NCBI GenBank assembly: GCA_964035545.1
Contig: OZ037765.1
Location: forward strand, 28,138,004 to 28,198,003
Length of the DNA stretch: 60,000 nucleotides
Source: Bugula neritina
Lineage: Eukaryota > Bryozoa > Gymnolaemata > Cheilostomatida > Bugulidae
Direction of reading: 5' to 3'
The notes beneath the pieces are model-generated. The model ran no database searches. It had not been told where the DNA came from and saw only the letters and a list, made by a program, of their open reading frames with translations. The position numbers and the translations under genes were made by a program. Positions within the stretch are counted from its first letter, which is position 1; each line of letters starts with the position of its first letter. Below, piece by piece: positions 1 through 11,550 of the stretch.

Positions 1-3000
1 CTATAAATATTTAAAGACACACTGGTGGCAGTATTTAAAATTTTGATTTTACTTTCAATCAACTAGTCACCCTGGTGTAAAATAGTATACTAATCTGTTG
101 CTATAACAACCATTATAACAAACAAATGAGCCAATACTGCATTGATTGAGAATCAATAAATATTCTCATCCTAATTATTGAACCTTTAATTAACTTTTTA
201 CTAATATGATTTATGCTGACTCTAAAAAAGACCTGATTAGACGTTATTAGCTACTTTTTCATACTGTAATTCACCCTCAACTCTGTAGAACCTATTCAAG
301 CATGCAAAAGCATAGAATACCAGAAAATGATAGAAATTTCCAACAATAGATTTCAGTAGAGAATAATCATTGACTGATCTGACAATTTGATGGTTATTTT
401 TATTACCAGTAAGTGTTTCTTTCACAAGGATGGTTATAACTGTCTAAACAGGAAATATGTCATATGATGCCACTGACCTTGAAAATCAGCAATTCTCTAT
501 TAATGAACCTATTTTTATTACCATTACTCTTATAGCTGTCATAATCATTACCATTACTGTTGGTAATACTCAAACCTTACCCAAGTCACAGCAAGTTAAG
601 GTGAAGATAAGGATAACCAAGTCAAGTCATTAGTCATGGTTCAGATGAAAAAATTAAGTCTAAGTCAAGTCTAGCCAACCAATGATTTGAAACAACTCAT
701 TGAATTTAAATTTACTTGCAGGTGCCTATCAGTATCTAATAGATCGATTACAAATTACAATAAGCAGAAATTTGTAGATAGTTGTACTGTTAGTGTTACA
801 TGCATTTGATTCATCAGCTTAAACAAAAACAAACCTTAAAACTAATGATTGAACTGTTAACTGCTTTGAAATTAATCTACAGTTATATTGAATAACTATA
901 TTCATATTCATATTGAATTTTATATTCACTGAAAGTAAATAATAAATCAATAACAAAAAACTGGTGTGCTAGTCACGTAGTACGTAGTAGCTTTAGTAGC
1001 ACTACAAAGAAATTGGTAGATTACCATCAGTTTAAGTTTTAGTTGTTTCACTGTTATTTTATAGTTATACAAAAACATCATAATGATAATCATAATGATA
1101 ATCATAATGTTATGAGTTACAAAATAAAATTATTTTAAAGCTCAGCTGAAGAAGAAATTTCAAAGCTGAAAATATTAAATAAGATATTTAAGATATAGTA
1201 ATATTGATAATAACAATGGTAATGCAGTTATAATGAATAGTCATTACGATTATCATAATCATAATGAACTTTTAGTTTTATCTTCAATTTCAACTTCAAG
1301 TTTTACTTTTAGTTCAACTTCAACTTGAAGTTTCTTTATAAGTATGGAAATCTGTTTAGTTTGACTTTGAGCCTTGAAATTTGAGTTGAAAGCTTACAAA
1401 GCAAAATTTTAAAAATACTATCTATGTATAACATTTGTATGCAATGTTGAATAAAACAAATTGCTTAGAATAAAAACTGATTGAGTTTGGCATCACCATC
1501 ATCATGATCACATTTTTTTACCCTTTTCAAAAAGCCATACCGCCTAGGAACAGAGAGGCAAACGCTGCCAGTGCGGGTGCTCATCGTCCACCCTTGGATT
1601 TGCTTGACTTTGGCTATGTTACTAAGCGATTCGCTTCTATACGTATTGCGCGTGAGCGGAGTCGCGATATTTTCTCACCGGGTCATAGGTCATTGATAGA
1701 TTGGCGCGTAAAGTTAGACAGGTGGCAAGCAAATGAGCTGATTCGAGGTTGCAACAATAGTTATAAAAATATAAATAAAGTGATTAAATCATTATTCTAG
1801 TTATTATACAAGTTATATTTATTATAATATATAGCCAGGAGTGCACTTGATCAAACATACTGGAACTGCAGATAAATATTATAGATAGGAGTTTGCTCTT
1901 ACTGCAGGGGCTAGGTAAACAATCGCTTAGTTGACAGTAGTGAGTTAGGAGCAGGGTTTTTATTGCCTATTTGTGGCATGAGAAGTTTTCTCCTTTTGCA
2001 ATAGATCCCTTTCATTCCAAACCCGAACTCCAAACTATAAGTTATAAACTAAGTGAACACATTTCACAACTTTACCAGATGAAGAAAATTTACTCCAGCT
2101 TCATATCTTGGAGCTAAAATGTGACTAAAGTACCTTATAAGTTGCTGGAATTTTTCTATTAGTAACAGATCAAAATATGTGCTCACCACTATATTATTTT
2201 AAAAATTTTAGGTTAACAATAACTGACACTAATGGTGAAGCAAGCCATGGCTGTACAGGTTGAATCTAGTTCAGAAGAGTATTATAATAATATGCTTTTT
2301 TGAAGGTGAACTGAAAGTAGTTGCACTATGTCAAACAATTATATAATTAAATTCTGTGCCATATATGAAAGTCATTTTACTATCTTTTCTTGGTGGCTGA
2401 AAAGCCATTTGAAATGTTGCTATAACAATCCTGGTGAGAGTCCTATGGTCTAGCCTAATCTGCACGAGTTCAATCAAAACAGAATTAATATGGTGAGGTC
2501 AGGAAACTGGAAACGCATTGATCATAATTGCTCCTGTGCCACATCAAACACAGCCCTTAGCCCACGTTAAAAACTGGGACCTTTTTTCAAGTCATTTAAA
2601 ACTTAGGAAATAGTTTTAAACTCAAACTTCAAGCACTTGAAGCAGCATGGCTAAAATTATTTGCAACTTAATTTTATCCATAGTAAATTTTCTCCAGATA
2701 TTTCGGCCTTCTATTTAAAAGGCTGTAGGCTACTAACATTTTACTAATATCGCAAATTGCAATATTCATAGGTAGTTATTTTTTCACCTGCATGATCTTT
2801 TAAGTTCTATAAATAAGTACCACATCTTCATTACATTATATTTTATAGCCTATATATTGACATTTTGATGACCTTTGTGATTCATCAGAGCAAGAGACAC
2901 ACCTGAGGGAACATGCCTAGGGGATAAAGTGAGTGGTTGTAAGCTATGCTTAGATGCTGTTAACTTTTGAGCTCATTCAATAGATGTGACTTGATTGAAA

Positions 3001-4088
3001 TACTAATTTAGAATACTAGATAGGATAGCCCAAGTTTGAATAACATATTTTATTTATTTCCGCTGCTGCGATCTAAATCTACCATTTCAGTAATACTCTA
3101 CAGTAAAGGCACACCACTATTACAACTTTTGGGGGCAACACTGTTCTACACTCTAAAGAGGTTTATACACCCACCACTTAACTACATCTGTGTTTTCATC
3201 TGCTATACAACTTTTATATTATCTATGAATGGGTGAATCAAGCACATTCAGCATGTAACACAATATATTACACAGATGAATCTTAAAAAGAAGTTTTTAA
3301 TTATCTTTAATAGTGTTTTAGTCGCAGTTATGCAAACAACTGCTGCATTATAATAGGCTTCGATGTTGTAACTGATATAACTAAAGTATTGCAAAATTCT
3401 AATTATCAGGGGAGAGAAAAAATTAGGAGTATTTTAAAATATATTATATTCTATGTGTAGAAAGAAAATGTGTAGACCTACAGAGATTTTTTATACAAAA
3501 TATATTTATATTTTGCCTTGACCAAAAGGGTATTCTTTGTTTAAGTTCCAGGACGAAAGATAAAATTATAGATAAATTGTTAAGGACTTTATTATGACTG
3601 AAAATAAAATGCTATCAATAGGTATTAAAAACACACTGAAAACTCTTGCAGCTAGCAGGTATAAACTTTTGCTTTATGTCTTATCACTTTTTAGTAAAGC
3701 ATGATAGTTTAAAAATAAAATATGGAGCTAGTCTGCTATCTACCATAGTTTTCTATATACCATGATAATATTATCATGATAATATAATATAAACATCACA
3801 TTAAAAGAATTAAATTATTAAAAGAATTATGTAAAGTTCATATAATTCACCTAACTATAATTATAAATAACACACATTTGCTTATTTTGCCATTTGTTTT
3901 TTTTATAATATTAATGAGCGCTGCATATATAAATTAACTGCAAATGAAATTAGAAGCATTTTAAAAATAGCATAAAAAGTTAGTTAATTTAAGATCTGGC
4001 ATCTACAAAACTAAAAATGAGTCAACAGAAAAGCTCAGCCAGCATCACAATGACTATTGGACATAAATTAGGACTAAAAAAAATTACA
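1..4088. other. Gene-poor left flank
   Basis: I see no convincing coding exon in this stretch. It is AT-rich and holds patches of six-base-periodic quasi-repeat (about 500-570, 1080-1110, 1225-1340), a GC-richer island at about 1540-1745 with an open frame, and a short palindrome around 3768. The part below 4088 probably contains the 3' untranslated region of the carrier gene that ends at 4089 on the minus strand; a candidate AATAAA for it lies at 3588-3593 on the minus strand, about 500 bases beyond the stop. Confidence 0.5.
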
Positions 4089-4949
4089 TCAAGAAATTCC
4101 ATCATTATCTGACGTGAACATTTTCCAATAAACTTCATACGACGCATTTATAATGCCCCATGAAAGTAAAGATCTTGTAAAATTTAAATGAACACCTCGA
4201 AACATTTTTCTCCAGGATCTATTTCGTTCATTGAATACCGTATTATATGTGTCTATAATGCCGATGAATTCTCCTCCCATTTTTGATTGCATTCTGGTCT
4301 TGATGACATTAATTGGATAGAAAGTTGTGCTTATACTAGCACCCAGGACAGCACCACTAATAAAGTCAGTACATATATTGCCTAAAGGAGTATCAGATGA
4401 TGGTAACATTTGTTTTAGAGGTTTTCTGATAAGAAAAAAAGCAGCATTGCTAGGACCATTTCTTATAAGAACGCAAGAAAGACCTCTGTAGTATTCACGC
4501 AATCCGTATGATTTAAGCGCAGAGGCAGCGTGAAATGTATTTCGAAAATGGCCATGATATTTCTTGTCTTGCATCAAAACTTGGATTCGTTCAAACGGAC
4601 AAAGTATCGCCTCCATACAACCAGCAATCAACGCAGCATTTGCATCACAAACTCTTTTATCCCATGTTGTGGTGGCCGATAGGTACATCCTATAGTGATC
4701 ATACATTCCAAACATTATAGACATGGAGGCTGTCTTTTGAGCCATCGGAGAAAGCATGCCACGGTATAAACTTCTGAACCCCTCTTTGTAAACTTGGTCA
4801 ATAGATTTGAAAAGACGGATGCCATGAAGTTGCTGCCTGAACATGATTTTGTGAATTGGGTATGTGATGGTAATGTTGGTGAAGGCAGCACCAGCACCAC
4901 ATATAAATTCCTTAGGATGAAATAGAGGTGCATTCTCTAAAATAGCCAT
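4089..4949 (-). CDS. Mitochondrial NAD+ carrier, SLC25A51-like
   Basis: Single coding exon of 286 residues, close to the human protein (about 297). The family is the mitochondrial carrier family; SLC25A51 imports NAD+ across the inner mitochondrial membrane. Three degenerate carrier repeats can be read: YPIHKIMFRQQ in repeat 1, CPFERIQVLMQ in repeat 2 and YPINVIKTRMQS in repeat 3. Stretches such as GFRSLYRGMLSP, EYYRGL, IGG-type GGEF and SLLSWGIINASYE line up with SLC25A51/52 rather than with ADP/ATP carriers. The frame stays open upstream to 5006, but I start at the ATG at 4949 because a good acceptor (TTTATTTTGCAG) ends at 4955, five bases upstream; a candidate 5' untranslated exon ends at a CAG|GTAC donor at 5048/5047. 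The neighbour on the other side is a divergent plus-strand gene. Confidence 0.93.
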   Translation of the reverse strand: MAILENAPLFHPKEFICGAGAAFTNITITYPIHKIMFRQQLHGIRLFKSIDQVYKEGFRSLYRGMLSPMAQKTASMSIMFGMYDHYRMYLSATTTWDKRVCDANAALIAGCMEAILCPFERIQVLMQDKKYHGHFRNTFHAASALKSYGLREYYRGLSCVLIRNGPSNAAFFLIRKPLKQMLPSSDTPLGNICTDFISGAVLGASISTTFYPINVIKTRMQSKMGGEFIGIIDTYNTVFNERNRSWRKMFRGVHLNFTRSLLSWGIINASYEVYWKMFTSDNDGIS

Positions 4950-4954
4950 ACCTT

Positions 4955-5150
4955 CTGCAAAATAAACACAGTGATAAGCATATAGTAGGAAGATATCACA
5001 AATCATGCAAATTATTTAGAGTATGTATATAAAGAGGCAAACTGTACCTGCTCACGTTGACTTTGAAGTTCTCACTGTATTAGGCAGTGAGCTCCAGTTA
5101 GAAACGGAAGATGGCCACACATTTCTACAACCCATCAATTAGAATAGAAA
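4955..5150 (-). promoter_or_regulatory. 5' untranslated exon, intron and putative promoter of SLC25A51
   Basis: On the minus strand a candidate non-coding exon ends at 5048 (CAG|GTAC) and its intron ends at 4955. The plus-strand string AAGATGGCC at 5109-5117 (GGCCATCTT on the gene strand) resembles the YY1/Pho core and would lie inside or just upstream of that exon. Site recognition is by eye only. Confidence 0.4.
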
Positions 5151-7395
5151 CATTTAAAAAGCTTAACCTATTGTAATTCATCATGGTAAATTATTCAATA
5201 AAGTTTGTTACAGCTCAAATGTTTCAAATAAAATCAATAATCATCATAGTTTGTTTCACCAAAATTACTTGTAATTAAATCTTCTTTACAAAAAACCAAT
5301 AACAGAGACTAAAAAATCTGTCACAACAAAATTAATTGAAAATAGAACGGCTAGTTAGCATACTCTAGACTTAATATTCTAACCTGAAAAAGTGGGCACG
5401 AAACGACTTGTGTCCGAAACGACATGCATCCTCAACTTTACGTTGATACTCATAATGACATTCAATATTATTATTATTATTATAATTATTATGTCAGCGT
5501 CACTGTCATAAATTAAAAATCAAATATTAATAAATTACAAATATTTACAACTGCATTTTGATTTTCATTTAGTGATTTACTAAATTAGTAAATGCAGGTG
5601 TAAATATGATATTAATTTTCATTCGGTTTGAAATTTACCATTTACTGTTTAGTTTTATTGATTAGAATCGTTTGATTTATAACTATTCTAATAGTGATTT
5701 AGTTTTACTAAGTAAATGTAATACTCTGACTCTAAGTCTAATAGTAATACTCAATGTTTTAATGTTTTACTTTTGGTGTTAGTTTGTTTTAAGAATAGAA
5801 TAGAAAATAAAATGGAATAGAAAATAAAATAGAAACATAATGTTAATCATAATGTTTTTATTTTATGAATAATGAATAGTAAATAATTATAATAAATACA
5901 ATAAAAATAAAATAGAAACATAATGAATAATGTTTTAGTATTACTATTACTATTAGTATTACTATTACTATTAGTATTAGTAATACTAATAATAATACTA
6001 GTACTAATAGTAATACTAATATTAATACTAATAGTAATAGTTATACTTATTCTTATAGTTAATGTTATACTTTTAGTTATAGTTATACTAATACTAATAG
6101 TATTACTATAAGTATAAGTATAACTTATACTTATACTTATAGTAAAACTGAATTTTCTTATTGTATTACTCTTACTATTGGTAGTTACTGCCAGTAAAGT
6201 AAATTGCTACAGTTAGTAAGAATTACAAATACAATTACTGAATTACTATTAGTATTAGTATTACTAATAGTAATAGTATTAGTATTAGTAATAGTAATAC
6301 TAATACTAATAGTAATAGTAATACTAATAGTAATACTAATACTAATAGTAATAGTAATACTAATAGTAATAGTAATTCAGTAATTGTATTTGTTTTGTAA
6401 TTCTTACTAACAGTAGCAATTTACTTTACTGGCAGTAACTACCAATAGTAAGAGTAATACAATAAGAAAATTCATAGACATCATGACAGTAGCCTCAATT
6501 TGTTCTTTTGGGTAGGAAACTTAGCACTGATTATTTAATATTTAATATTTTATAATCAGAATGACTGAATTCAGTTTGTAAAATAAAATTTCTTGATTGA
6601 GTCGTTGACATAGTTGTTATTTTTATTATCGTTGCAAAGTTAATAGGCTAGGAATCACTGAGCTGGAAAAGATATTATTGAGTTCATTGCTAGGAATTAT
6701 ATGAATCGCCCGTTTTGACATTTATTCTACTTCGGCAAAAACAAGCTACAGTTTTACAACTACGTTTTACCATGGCACATGTATGTTCGAGAGTTATCTT
6801 TTCCTTTGCAAGTCTAAACTCGCTTGTGGTTTACGAACTGTTCCGAGCGGATTCATAGTACGACGCCGCAACAATAATTTATAGTGACTCAGGAAAGCAC
6901 AGATACAGTAATGCTTGAAACATGGCAAGAGGCAGTTCGCAGCAGAATACAAAAAAGTAGCAGATACTAGATAGAACTTTTAGTCGTACTGAAGTTGAAG
7001 CATTTTCTGAGATAGTCAAAGATATTGTTGCTTAGAAGACATAACAGGATAACGGGTTAACAAATATTACACTGTACCTATTACCTACTATTAAATTAAT
7101 ACTTGGCTGTTATTCAAGACCTTACAGGTAATACAATATTTACATAGTGTTGTTTATCTGGCACTGGGGCTCGACTCAACTCGACCTGGACATTTACAGA
7201 ACTAAGTGAGCTTCAACTTGATATTGGAAACAACAGCTGCTTATCATCATACATTAAATTTAATTTTAAAAGTAAAAGACTTGAAAAGTTGAAGTCAAAA
7301 CTGTAACATCTTCTGAGTTCTGACTATTTCAAAATAATAACATAACCTGTATTACTTTGTATTTTGGGATTGAGACTATATTATTCAAATCCAAG
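5150..7395. other. Divergent intergenic region with six-base-periodic DNA and a long palindrome
   Basis: This separates the minus-strand carrier from the plus-strand secreted-protein gene. About 5460-6420 is low-complexity DNA: short TA-rich hexamers with a C or G about every sixth base. 6150-6473 is a near-perfect palindrome. About 6700-7395 is less simple and should hold the promoter and 5' untranslated region of the plus-strand gene, but I see no TATA box that I would defend. Confidence 0.5.
6150..6473. repeat. 324-bp near-perfect palindrome
   Basis: The left arm begins GAATTTTCTTATTG at 6150 and the right arm ends with its reverse complement at 6473. About 105 bp of non-simple sequence on each side matches with one substitution (CTACAG against CTACTG) and one 5-base insertion in the right arm. 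The centre, about 6245-6375, is an array of STAWTA hexamers. There is no clear spacer and no clear target-site duplication. Confidence 0.85.
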
Positions 7396-10300
7396 ATGCA
7401 TATAAGTGGAAGCCTTCGATGCTGTGGGAATATTGTCTTAGCAGCCTTTTTGTGCCTGAACATTACATTTCTGGCAGCAACTGGAGCTCCATTGACAATG
7501 TCTGGAGTCAGCAATTACAAAGGTAAAAAGTAAAAATATCATAACGTTTGCATTTTGGAATTATATTCATATTGGCTATTGAGTAAACAGCAATATTTTA
7601 GACCATAAAATTGGATACTAAATATCAACTGCATGCTCAGATGCATGTTTATGTTGATGTTCTGATAGGTAGCCACAGTGACAGTCACTGTAACTGACAG
7701 TCACTGTAACTGACAGTCACTGTAACTGACAGTCACTGTAACTGACAGTCACTGGGTTAGTGACATGTTTGTTATTTCTTTAAAGCAGTTTTACAATTTC
7801 TAGATAGGGCCTATATACTTTCAGCCAGCTAATAATTATGTAATAATTATAATAACATTGGCTTTGATTTGCCCTCCATTCAATTGACATAACAATTTGA
7901 AGACTAGTCACTACTGGATTCTTGTCCTAGAAATGTTTAGCCTAATAGTAATATGTATTTCTTTTTACTTTCATCCAAGTAATACTAATACATAATAAAA
8001 TTATTCAAATATTGCTAAGTATTTATCAATGTGAGAAGAGAGTCATGACTTGATCCAATGGCTTTTTATACTCTTCCCATACTCTTATTGTTTACCTAAA
8101 AAGCAGTAAAATAGGAGAGATGTATAAATCGTGTTTATTGTTTGCTATCCCATATAATATGTTTGTCAAACTTTCCTTATCATAGCCAATATGTTCCAGT
8201 TAAACTGCGTACTAATGTATCATTAGATTATAAAAAGCAGTTACTAAAAATGAGCATCTGTAATCCATATACTTCGTCTCACTAATGAATGTTCATTATC
8301 ACGATACTAACTTTAGTATCATTACTTAATTTGAGTAAAATAATAAGTATCTGCTTTTATAGCATAGTTCCTTCCACTCTTTTCAGTTAGTTTCTCGCAA
8401 TCATTTCAATCTCTACCTAATTTGTACATAGGCTACTTCCTTCAAATCTAAGCTTCCCAGATTTATACCAAAATAGCTCTTGCCCTACAAAAATAATTTG
8501 TAATTAACAAGAAAAGCACTTTCTTCGCTTCTTTCTAGGAATGCAAGCTTTCGGTTTGAGAAAGTTTAGCTCTGTGGTACATAATACATTGATACATATT
8601 ATATTGGGTGTATATCAGATAGAGAATGTATTACAAGTGTATGTACATTATATTAAAAATGCATGCTTATAATATTTGTTATGGGTAAGATACTAGGAAG
8701 AGACTGTACTAGTATATAGAGTAGCACAACTTTTACTCTAACTTGATAAGTTGAAATAAGTTTTTTGGTGGGGAAAGTAAAAAACTCAAGAATGCCACCT
8801 GAGTGCATTCTAGCGAGAAAACTGATTGTTTACAGCACAGTTGGCAAGTCATTAATTATACCTTCTCCTAAGATTGTGATTGAGGTTAGGTGGTAAACCG
8901 CCAGTGGTAAATCCTAATAAACGGTCCATGACAAACAACCTCAGTAATTGGCTGTGTTGAAGCAGTCAAACCCCTATACTTCCAATAATAGGTTAAGCCT
9001 CTCAGACTTGCCCCTAAGTAGAGCAACCACCAGACTAAATTACTGCTTCTTTAATTGTGTCTCTCTCCACAAAAAAATCAAATTCTCTTAATTATATTTT
9101 CGTAGTTGGTAAACATTTTGCTTCGGATAATGATATATGTTTGTCTAAAGACCTTAAGTTGCTGAAATACTAAAACCTGACAAGTAGAAATATAATTATT
9201 ATGTAGCCGTGATTGAATTAAACCATTTCAAGTACAGGGATGTCTGATGGAGCAATTTTAAGTTGTGACTTATATCAATACTCTGTATCGCGTAGTTTAA
9301 CTACACAGTTTAGGTGTTGAGGTGGGAAAATAGATTCGCAGCTTTAAAATTAAATGAAATGTAATCTGTTACTTGATCAATAATTTTAACTTTTCCTCAA
9401 TCTGTAAATATTACAAGCTAGAGGCAGTAGTATGAAATGTGGCAAAGGAAGTTGTTTATAAGAATGGAGGAGAAAGGCAAGTGTGGGATGCCTGCCTACT
9501 GCTGCAGCTTAGTCAGGATGTTGTTGTGCTGTAAATAAATAGTTGACTGGCCGCAATGTGGCCCAGTAAATGCCATCATTTACCACAACACCTCATGAGG
9601 CTACACTAGTCGCTAATACAGAACAATGTATTTGCCGGGCCATGTGGTTTACTAGTGAGCTGAAATCGAAACAAACAGGGTCATTGATGCAAATTGCCAT
9701 AAATAAGCACAGCTATCACCACGGTGGCTTCTGTATGAATATTTACACTCTCTTTGGTCACCTACATAACAAAGTCCTCCCTCAACATACCCTCCTCACT
9801 TTTATCTCACCTTCTCTTTCTTGAAGCCCCGAATATTACGTCAGAGTAATCTACTTTATCTAAATGATATCAATGGAAGCAAATCAATACCACTTGGAAA
9901 AGCTCTGAATCATTTTTAGCAAACATCGCCTTTGTAATGGATATTACACAAGAGGAACTGACCTTTGTATACTAAGGACATGTTATTCATCTCGGCCATG
10001 TTTACTAAATTACTTGTTTGTAAGCATATATACATATCATACATACCATGACTAGTGCAGCAGCTTTGTACTAACAACACAAATTTATAGGGTTTAGGAT
10101 TACTAGTTTACCTACTGGATTTCAACACCTGCAGCTTTAGCTCAGCCTAATAATTTCCCCTTTAAAAAATTTCCCCGGTAAACCTATAATGATTCATTTG
10201 TTTTAAAATAACACTTAATAATTTATTAGTAGTCTATACCATTATAGGCTGTATACGCAAGTGTAATATATTCAAAGACATACGCAATGAATCTTGAAAT

Positions 10301-11095
10301 CACAACAACTATGAAATTTATGCCATTTATAATTACCTCCCAGTTAGAAAAAGTGTGTCAAGTCGAGCAATATGCAAAGATTATCTAAAATTAAGAATAG
10401 TTGACAAGTTGACAAGATTTTAGCAACTAACAATAATTTTTGGTACAAGTCTAAAGTGTGCAAGTATTTGTATCTGCGTTGCTGCCAAAAGATACTGAAT
10501 AGGAACAAACCTACGCGTTGAAAACTATAATTATTAAAAGCACGTATATAAAATAGCCTAAAAATAGAGATTTAAGTTACCATTTTAGGTGCATGCTCCA
10601 CTTAGCGTGACTGCACCAATCAAATTGCCTTTATTTGTTATTACGAAATAATAGGATATTTTCAATTACCTACCTAGACTTTTTAGTACATTATTATAAT
10701 ATGCCAAAAGAAGGTATTTAGAAAACTCCTCAGTAGTCTCAGTGGAAAAGTGATTTGACTTCCATTATTGTGGTTGGGTACCTCTCTTCTAGTAAACCTA
10801 ATTAGCAGTGCAGGCTGTCATGAATTGTTATCATCCTTCTCAATGTACACAAATAAAAACATCAACAATGAGGGTGTATTAGAGCCAACTGTTATACTTT
10901 TCCACTACTATTAGTACTACTACTCTACTACTACCACCACCAATACTATTATTACTACCACCACCACTACCACTAGTAGTAGTAGTACTACCACTACTAC
11001 TACTACTACTAGCAGTAGTAGTAGTAGTACCACTACCACCACCACTACTACTACTACTGCTAGTAGTAATAGTAGTACTACCACTACCACTACTA

Positions 11096-11133
<38 letters not shown>

Positions 11134-11203
11134 GCTGCTGCTACTACTACTGCTACTACTACTGCTACTGCTGCTGCTACTACTACTGCTACTGCTACTA
11201 CTG

Positions 11204-11240
<37 letters not shown>

Positions 11241-11461
11241 CACTACTACTACTGCTACTACTACTACTACTACTACTACTGCTACTACTGCTACTACTGC
11301 TACTGCTACTACTACTACTACTAATACTACTGCTACTACTACTACTACTACTACTACTACTGCTACCACTACTACTACTGCTACTGCTACTACTGCTACT
11401 ACTGCTACTACTGCTACTACTGCTACTACTGCTACTACTGCTACTACTGCTACTGCTACTG

Positions 11462-11517
<56 letters not shown>

Positions 11518-11518
11518 G

Positions 11519-11550
<32 letters not shown>

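Noticed and set aside
1080-1110. Short direct repeats considered as a CRISPR-like array
   Set aside because: These are overlapping ATSATA hexamers without spacers in an animal genome.
4949-5006. Longer N-terminus for the SLC25A51-like carrier starting at 5006
   Set aside because: The extra 19 codons cross a strong splice acceptor five bases before the internal ATG and do not resemble the family's N-terminus.
5923-6111. Leu/Val/Ile-rich open frame resembling a membrane peptide
   Set aside because: It is the TA-rich hexamer quasi-repeat; the apparent hydrophobicity follows from TTA, GTA, CTA and ATA codons.
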